A stretch of DNA of 64,000 bases from positions 88,616,149-88,680,148 of the forward strand of contig NC_039361.1 in the NCBI RefSeq assembly GCF_003573695.1. The letters run 5' to 3'. Shown here one piece after another: positions 57,601-64,000 of the stretch (position 1 is its first letter; each line of letters begins with the position of its first letter). The notes below the pieces were generated by a model. The model made no database searches, was not told the origin of the DNA, and saw only the letters and a program-made list of their open reading frames with translations. The position numbers and the translations under genes are program-made. This DNA comes from Papaver somniferum. Its lineage: Eukaryota > Streptophyta > Magnoliopsida > Ranunculales > Papaveraceae.

Positions 57601-57859
57601 CACCAGCCGATTGGACATTTTCCGTCTTTAGCACCCAAAAAACCACCCATCCATCAAAACAAAAAATCAGAAACACAACCACCAAATAAATTTAAAAATC
57701 CAGCTGCATACAAGTTAAGTTCAATCAAGTTCTGGAGGAAGCACATACATGTGTAGGAGCATCTTTGTCACAAGAAACACGAGTTCGCTGAAGTTCCAAG
57801 TGAGGGGGAAGCTGCCCCATGGGTACATCCGGCATGTTCAAAGCTGAAACCTTTGGCAT
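54684..57859 (-). CDS. RPAC1: DNA-directed RNA polymerases I and III subunit RPAC1 (AC40)
   Basis: Nuclear subunit shared by RNA polymerases I and III; it pairs with AC19 like bacterial alpha dimers and is needed for assembly. Coding exons: 57859-57749, 57625-57440, 57022-56893, 56808-56719, 56617-56412, 56007-55912, 55822-55729, 55360-55244, 54787-54684. All introns are GT-AG and all junctions are in phase, giving 377 residues, the family's usual size. Landmarks: [79 protein letters not shown] and [18 protein letters not shown] Cys set, KKCPAKVF plus CTLCREC, resembles the Fe-S domain of archaeal Rpo3; binding is not shown. The fourth/fifth-exon linker is long and Ser/Asn/Pro-rich. Start chosen by homology and length. 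No break seen. Confidence 0.95.
56996..57165 (-). repeat. 85-bp tandem duplication across the RPAC1 intron/exon-3 border
   Basis: Units 56996-57080 and 57081-57165 are about 90% alike. Each contains the acceptor, the first 27 bases of exon 3 and the upstream intron. The unit nearer the 3' end of the gene is the one used in the intact frame. In the other copy the codon for Met in PTMAIEK is changed (ATG to AAG) and the exon is cut after GAGAAAGTCC, so it acts only as a decoy acceptor. Confidence 0.9.
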
Positions 57860-58290
57860 AATTTGAGTGTCGGGTTTCAAACTTTTACACTTGTTCCTCC
57901 CACTGCAAGAAAAAGAAACATATGTTTTCAAGACACTAAAATTTCTAAGAGGCATATCGACAAACACATAGCTACCCTATTTCTTAAGATTTAAAACATA
58001 AATAAATCCAATCAACCCAATACTCAGTACACTGAAAACTTAAACACTCGATAAGTAATACCATAGTAAAATCACTCTAAAAGGATACCTAGAATCGAAT
58101 ATATTTAAACTGACAGCAAGTAGTAGCTCTGAAGTACAAAAATTACTGCACCAGAGGAGAAAATAGTACAGAAGATGAAACCTTTATTAGTTAGAGTATC
58201 AAAAGAATGGGATCCGACAAGATTAGAAGAAGGAGAAGGGTTGCATCTAAGGTTTATTAGAAGAAAGAGGAGGGTTGCAGCTAAGGTTTA
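57860..58290 (-). promoter_or_regulatory. RPAC1: RPAC1 5' leader with probable 5' UTR intron
   Basis: Upstream of the ATG the minus strand shows TTTCTTTTTCTTGCAG, a strong acceptor, with the exon starting at 57902. That implies an intron in the 5' UTR. The upstream exon probably lies at about 58170-58300, where CT-rich leader-like sequence (CCCTTCTCCTTCTTC) and two diverged copies of a TAAACCTTAG(A/C)TGCAACCCT block occur. The donor is not certain. No clear TATA box was identified. Confidence 0.5.
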
Positions 58291-58700
58291 CCAGAAGAAT
58301 AATGGCTAGGTTTGGTAGAATCAGAACATAAACCCTTAATTTAATTTAACCCTTTTCCTTTTATTTGTGTCGCCTCTTAATGGGCCTGAATTTGGACTTA
58401 AATTGGAACTACATCCTTGAAACAAAAAGGATGTTGCCCCTAATTTTTGAATCAGCCCCTTGACCATATATTTTTTTGATGGGTCGATAATCTCATTTAA
58501 ATCTTCTAACAATATCTAAGACGTGTTAGTACCTATATTAGGGAAGATTGTTGGTATTGTCTTATTATTAATTTAACCGGCATAGTCATCATAGTATTGT
58601 TTACTGATGATGGTCACTTAACGTACGAACACCTAGATTATTATTTAACCGGCATAGTCATCATAATTTAACCGGCATAGTCATCATAGATTGTTGGTAT
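58291..58700. repeat. Intergenic stretch with three TTTAACCGGCATAG repeats
   Basis: TTTAACCGGCATAGTCATC is found three times, at about 58573, 58644 and 58667. A TTGTTGGTATTGT.TTATTATTAA block flanks them at 58551 and 58693. This looks like a small duplicated insertion. No gene seen. Confidence 0.7.
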
Positions 58701-59189
58701 TGTATTATTATTAATTTTATCACCATAAACATAATGGATTACTACTAGGCAGAAATATAGAAAGAGAAAATTAAGTCTTATTTCATTTCCATTCGTTTCT
58801 GCTCGTATAAAACTAATACTCCCTTTTCTCTATCCATTCTTATAAAGTGCTCATGAAGGGACATATATATACGAGGAGGAGGAAGTGATTAATCATCACT
58901 TAAATTACCAACTTCATGACACGCCAAGGCATTTGTGTCTTGTGCACATAGATTATGTGGGCCCCATAAGTAGTGGTTGTCAACCGGTGGATCAGCCACC
59001 TAATCAATCCTTATATAACACTTCCCCTTGGATGATCCACCGTGTAAGAAGCGTTACGCCGACGAAGCTTTGTGAGTAAAATTCCGTTGTGCATAATAAT
59101 TCTTGGAGCTTTAATTTGATGATGATCTTCATTGATTTTCTCCCCTTGATTAAACAGTGTTGGGAAAAACTTGAGCTTAGATTGAGGTT

Positions 59190-59650
59190 GGTCACCGTCG
59201 TGTCAAAATTGCATCAGCAAAACCACTTGGGACAAAACCCGAACGAAGTCTCAAATTTGTTATGGTCTTGTTATCTTGTTAAACTTGTCAGGAAAAACCG
59301 TGTGCGGTAAAAACCTGAAACAAACAATGATCATCCCAAGAAATTCTATGGATATACATCTCTTTATATGATAATCATCGTTCTAAGTTGTTATCTCATT
59401 AAAAACTTCACCATGAAAACCCAGAGGGATAAAACCTGGATGTAGGAAACACATAAGTTCTCATAACAATGATAAACCCGCAGATGTTGCCTCGTTAAAA
59501 CCTTGCCTGGAAAAATCCATAAGGACAAAAACCAGAATGAATGAAAAAAAGTACAACATGTCGAACTGCGGATAGCAGCGGACTCGCATGCCTCATCAAA
59601 ACCTTAACAAGGAAAACCCAGTGGGACAAAACCTTGATTAAGGAAAAAGA
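59190..59650 (+). repeat. Five-copy degenerate repeat in copia LTR-like DNA
   Basis: A block of about 45 bp, CCTCGTTAAAACCTTG, then GGAAAA.CC, then G.GGGACAAAACC, recurs near 59197, 59263, 59388, 59483 and 59582, spaced 65-125 bp. The last two copies are the best preserved. The sequence between copies differs. Confidence 0.75.
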
Positions 59651-60349
59651 GTACACGCCTTCAGGTCCCACGTATCCAATATCCATATTTTTCCACAATT
59701 TTACTCCCTCTGATTAGGAGCCTTCTCAGTTGATCATTTTTCCCGATAACACTGCATAGAGACCACGAACCATCTTTAATGTCTTCATCGGCTTCTTTTA
59801 CTTGAGACACTTGGTCCGGGTTTTCTTTTGTGCAATTTATTAATGATCTTATGGTTGTGCCAGCCTTTTATTATCCACTAGATTTTTCTGAACAATCATA
59901 TTCGAATGGAGGATAAACAAGTTCCTCTTTTATTAGCTAGGAAAATATTTGGCTGCTTCAATGACCATGCCAAAAATCAAAACTTAAACAGCCTGATTAG
60001 CTTTTCTCTGTGGGAGACATCTAGCGATCTTTTATGCGAAAGATCAAGCTTAATGGTACCACGAAGATGAAGAGGTTTTCTTCGGATCGATGTCTCGATA
60101 TTGGTGCTGGATAGAACCAGACTTACATTTTTACTACAGACCCAATATCAGGTACCTATAACATATCTCAGTTAATGTACCATTAGTTTACACATCTTAA
60201 TGTAATACAAACCACATAGTGATATATCTCCTTGGTTGAGATGTAAGCCGATCAATCTTAAAAATAAGAGATCGAATGATTAGCTTATCCATTTAAACAT
60301 GTCTAAACCTTTATGGTTGACGAAATTAAAGGACTTCTAGCTACAATGC

Positions 60350-61152
60350 TCAATCAAACTGAGCCCTTGTTTTACCGAGATTTTCCATCTCGAACTCATG
60401 CTTTAAGCATTTTTGTGCTTTGGAGAATTCTTCAGGAGTTCCAATCAAATAGATGTTGTATATTTCAAATCTAGTAAATGCACAGTTTATGATCATATAA
60501 AATGGTTCACATATCCCTGGTAATATAAGCATTCACTTAGACGATTGATCACTTTCGTCCTTATTGAGTAAATGCTATGCCATGGTAATTCTACTGAAAA
60601 AAACTTCAGGAATTTACATGCAGTTTTTTGTATCTAGTCTTTCATACAGATCCGAAGTAACCACATCAACTAGATGCACATCGAGTCCTTAAAGACTGCC
60701 AAACAAATACCATAAAGGTAGCTGCATCCATAATATGGAATATGTTACAAAGAAATCCATTTCAGGTTCCTGTAAAATACTTTGTGTCATTAGTTGACTT
60801 TAATTTTCTCACTATGCACATACACCCACCTGTAGCCACTAGGGGTTATATTATCGGATGTCGGAACTGTAAACACCCGTTTGTGGCCAAGAGTAGCTCA
60901 CATTATCGAGTGTTTGGGCTGCAATACCAAATTTATGCATTTTTGCGAGAAACTGTTATTCTGCTTTGATCTCTCCTGGTTTAACCAATCATACCTTTGA
61001 TGACATTCCCATAGAGAGTGGTTTAAACCAACAATACCTACGGTAGTATGAGTGGATACTTTGACTATGTCATCAACAATCATTGGATTACGATCGCAAA
61101 TTTCTCTATTGCATGCATGCCTTATGGAAATCCTCTCATCTTGAGGTTTCAC
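60350..61152 (-). pseudogene. Copia reverse transcriptase fragments
   Basis: The open piece 61152-60898 contains KPQDERISIRHACNREICD, then WECHQRYDWLNQERSKQNNS. The second part corresponds to the N-terminal edge of copia RT (E-C-x-x-R-x-D-W-x-K-W-K-x-A). Further left, 60532-60350 reads IYLIGTPEEFSKAQKCLKHE, then FEMENLGKTR, the segment that directly follows the catalytic YVDD box in copia RT (xLIGTPEE...KxxFEMKDLGKT). The YVDD box itself is damaged. The region between holds no intact motif. Confidence 0.65.
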
Positions 61153-62329
61153 AGCCTTTGCAGAGACATTCTCTTATTAGGAGAACTATACTCAGAGAAA
61201 TTAGGTCTTCCACTGATAGTCTCTTTGAGAGCACTATCTTTCAATGATTGTGACTGGCTTCTCAAGGAAGCAATTCGATTTGCAATCTCTAAAGATGTCA
61301 AATCTTCGACATGTCTTTCAGTGATGAAAACATCAAGATGAGATACATCCTGGTTTATCTTTGTGCAAACCGGGATACTTCACGTCATTTTTCAGGCGAT
61401 AACCATTCCTCCCCCAAACGGTGGGAAGACTTTATCATCAAATTTGCAAATCTTGTAATAGAGTAGTAACAACAGTGGAATATAACACGTCTCAAACAGA
61501 AAAACATGACAATGGTTACATGAGTAATAAGTTCAAAGTGCACAAGAACATCAAATGTGTTCACCATCAATGCCCAAAGCATCACTAGGATGATACAACA
61601 TCAGTAACTGACAAACAAGGGTTTCATTTAATATCTATATAAGTATAGATACACAGTTATCATCCAGGTGATATGTCGAGTCATTTATGACTACGAGACC
61701 ATACTTCCATCAACCTGGTTAGTGTCTGCGGAAAATCGTTGTCAAGGTGGTGCTAAATAACAAGCGACCTTAGTTTTCTTCACCACGCTCTTTTATTAGC
61801 ATCAAAATTGTAACCGATGCTGAGACTAAGGCCTCAAGAGCGTACAAAAGGGAGAAAACACATTAATATGGACTGAGGTCCATACTTGCCAATCATATAA
61901 ACTTTGTCGATAAATCTTTTGCAAAGGGGGGATATCCACCTACATCGATTTCAGTAGTTACTCAGAGTATTATCGACGAGCAGTTAATAATCAGTTAATA
62001 ACGATCTTACATCATTCTCTAGAGTACGAGGAATCCTAATCCATTGGTACCAAACTTCAATCTGCGGATATTCTTTCTGAAAAAATATCAACGCAACTTT
62101 TATGGATGTGCTCCTCGTCAGGAGAGATATCAACTCATCACTCAAAGAGAATATGGACGTGATCTGATTAGATTGGCATACCTCATACAAGAGATTTTTC
62201 ATCTATACTTCTAAGCATATTTTCGGACGAAACAATCGCTGCGATTCCATGGCATGCCTTGCAAGGACTTTAATTTACCCCGAATCAAGCAAGCGTGCTC
62301 TTGCTAAATCTAGCAACATAGTAATCTCC

Positions 62330-62480
62330 AACACCTCAGGCATTTTTCAGTGTGAGAATTTAGATGAGACACAATTGGAGTTAACCAATATCGTCGACGA
62401 TTCTCCCCCTGATCCTTAGGCGGGAATGTCTCATTAACAGAACATCCAGTTCCGCATTACTCTACCTATCAAGGGAGCAA
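62330..62480 (-). pseudogene. Copia integrase C-terminal/linker fragment
   Basis: One minus frame reads NETFPPKDQGE, then TPIVSHLNSHTEKC. It resembles the segment of copia Pol between integrase and RT (FNExxFPxLGG ... SHLDPRTxxCE). It lies upstream of the RT fragments in the same orientation, as expected. Confidence 0.45.
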
Positions 62481-64000
62481 CTGGGTGCAAAAATAACACG
62501 CAACCCAGGAGGGGTAACTGATCAGGTTTCCTCTCTCGTTTACTGTCCAGCTGGTATTCAAATAAAAGAATTTGCATCGCCATGCAAAATCAACAGTAAA
62601 CTGAAAAATAAATTTTTTGAACATAGACACTATCTCATTATCAGTTCCAGTCCTGCCAAGACGACTGACAGAGATTAATAATAATGAACGGCATTTCAGA
62701 TGCACGTGCCATGTCTATTATGTCACAGCGATAGTAGAGCTTTACCTGGCTCGAGAACGGCTTATTCAAACCATTCATTATGCTACCGTCCCGTATTTTT
62801 CCACCTCTGGTGGTACGGGGTTTACCAGGTTCTCAAACCTGATAACTATAGTGGTTCCCATATTCAGATATTGCCTACTACAATTGCATATTCTTTCTTT
62901 GCCAAAAATAGACTTATTTGCATAGGTATTGTTGCAAATTTAATTCACCAAATTCGTGATTTTAGGTAATATCTCAGGCGATGAGAAGCCATGATATTAA
63001 CTCTAAATATCATTTAAAGAATTGCGACACTCATTATCGCTCGACTTTTGTATATCTACGAGGCACAATTAAAATACGCAGCTCTTGTTGTTGCTATAAC
63101 AACATATACAAAGTGAAAATTAAGCACTAGCTCTTTGAAGCTCGTCGATGCATATAATGCACGTCGTAAAGCTAGCGGGAACACATAAGGGCACAAAATA
63201 TGCCGTTCTCCTTATTGCTCACCAAAACATACGGTGCATATATCTTTTCCAGAAATCAAGCCAAACTATTTACCACAAAAATCAATGGTGAAACAAGAAA
63301 GAAAACATTCAAAAATGTAATGTACACGGTTTTAACATAACAGCGACAAATCTCCAATTTCGTCTATCAGGGTCGACGAAATATTAATTTATCAAAGTTG
63401 AAATATGAACACATTCTTTATTGAAATTGTCTCGATATCAATTATAGGTCATTTTAAGGACCGTAGATAGAGACTGGCTAACCATGTTAACCCGGTGTCC
63501 ATTTTTCATTATATCCAGACCCTTAGGTGGAACAACTTCGAATTTCGGAGATTATTATCGCAAAGGAATATTAAAATTTTGCTATCCCGCAGGACGCAAC
63601 AATTCCTCGCTCTTCCTATATTAAACCGTGAACACCACAAAATCATTGGTGTACCAATAAAGGAAATTTTTATTCTCTACGCTATCCAAAAGGACGCGGA
63701 GAAACCTTCTGTTGGTTGATTAAAGTGGAAATAGCAAAACGCTACAAAACTCAAATATTTGTCTAAATTTGGAAACCGAATAACATCTCAAATATGAGTC
63801 ATTGCTAATACGTACCTCTTTTGGATATCTCTTCGTATGCCGTACAATTGTCTGTGCTCCAAATAACACATACAAGGAACGACGAGATACCTAACTTCCT
63901 TTTTAACAAATCCTAATCAAAATAGGGAACAAAGTTAGACACTACAAAAATTTATGCATAAAACTATTCAACAATAGTTAAATTAAATATGTAGGGATCG

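Larger units (their letters stand above)
58700..64000 (-). mobile_element. Decayed Ty1/copia retrotransposon
   Basis: Minus-strand coding fragments in the order expected for copia Pol are spread over about 2.2 kb (see separate entries). They are followed to the left by a non-coding part with a motif array and LTR-like DNA (58,880-59,700). Frameshifts and stops are everywhere. Neither LTR border could be fixed and the right end leaves the window. Weakly open pieces at 62.2-63.7 kb probably belong to integrase and gag, but I cannot prove it. Confidence 0.6.

Noticed and set aside
57422..57685. Hydrophobic N-terminus ([17 protein letters not shown]) as a membrane segment of a separate protein
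   Set aside because: It is intron sequence upstream of the acceptor at 57626-57627; the real exon 2 starts at TENVQSAG.
1..64000. tRNA, rRNA or snRNA genes
   Set aside because: No cloverleaf-type A/B boxes or rRNA segments recognised by eye; the tRNA-like pieces are primer-binding sites of retroelements. A tRNAscan or Rfam search would settle it.
1..64000. A new defence, biosynthetic or signalling gene cluster
   Set aside because: Apart from RPAC1, all supported coding pieces belong to retrotransposon gag, pol or LINE ORFs, or have no recognisable domain.

Overview
The window is plant nuclear DNA made almost entirely of retrotransposons. It contains plant-type LINEs with an RNase H domain, Ty3/gypsy and probable Ty1/copia elements, very long LTRs, AT-rich introns, and one multi-exon housekeeping gene. 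Recombination-type LTR remnants and deep nesting point to a large, repeat-rich eudicot genome. The LTR families give an impression of a poppy-like (Ranunculales) genome, but that is not demonstrated. I saw no bacterial operon, CRISPR array, rRNA or tRNA gene.

Layout. 1-369: end of a family-A LTR. 370-1850: gag-like debris. About 1,850-36,000: the broken body of a Ty3/gypsy element of Tat/Grande type on the minus strand. It has gag and protease at 33.8-35.9 kb, an integrase fragment near 31.1 kb, an ORF on the opposite strand near 11.0-11.4 kb, and a left part full of tandem repeats. This body is interrupted by a family-B solo LTR (7,024-9,855, target duplication ACATT/ACATC), by a gypsy-type LTR (11,366-30,885, ACTGT), and by a family-A solo LTR (31,454-33,808). 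The 11,366-30,885 LTR itself holds a full-length LINE (12,940-18,618, 15-bp target duplication) and a complete gag-only LTR element (20,160-30,109, CTTTC). The right LTR of that element carries yet another copia fragment.

36-50.5 kb: a LINE endonuclease fragment, a family-B LTR fragment, a second LINE (about 37.8-46.6 kb) split by a 4.0-kb Reina-like chromovirus, a family-C solo LTR (46,650-48,912, CCAGC), and an inverted family-C LTR fragment. 50.5-53.85 kb: a repeat-built segment with CCACC-type low complexity, hairpin-forming TGTGTAAC repeats and an exon/promoter-like end.

54,684-57,859 (minus): the one convincing cellular gene, RPAC1, the AC40 subunit shared by RNA polymerases I and III. 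I could assemble nine coding exons into an uninterrupted 377-residue frame. From about 58.7 kb to the end is a decayed Ty1/copia element on the minus strand.

The mobile elements do not form a working system together. They record successive insertions whose order can be read from the target-site duplications. No novel biological system was identified. The most useful observations are the insertion chronology, the gag-only LTR element with a damaged zinc knuckle, the opposite-strand ORF of the Tat-like element, the variable palindrome arrays in the LTRs, and the duplicated intron/exon boundary in RPAC1.
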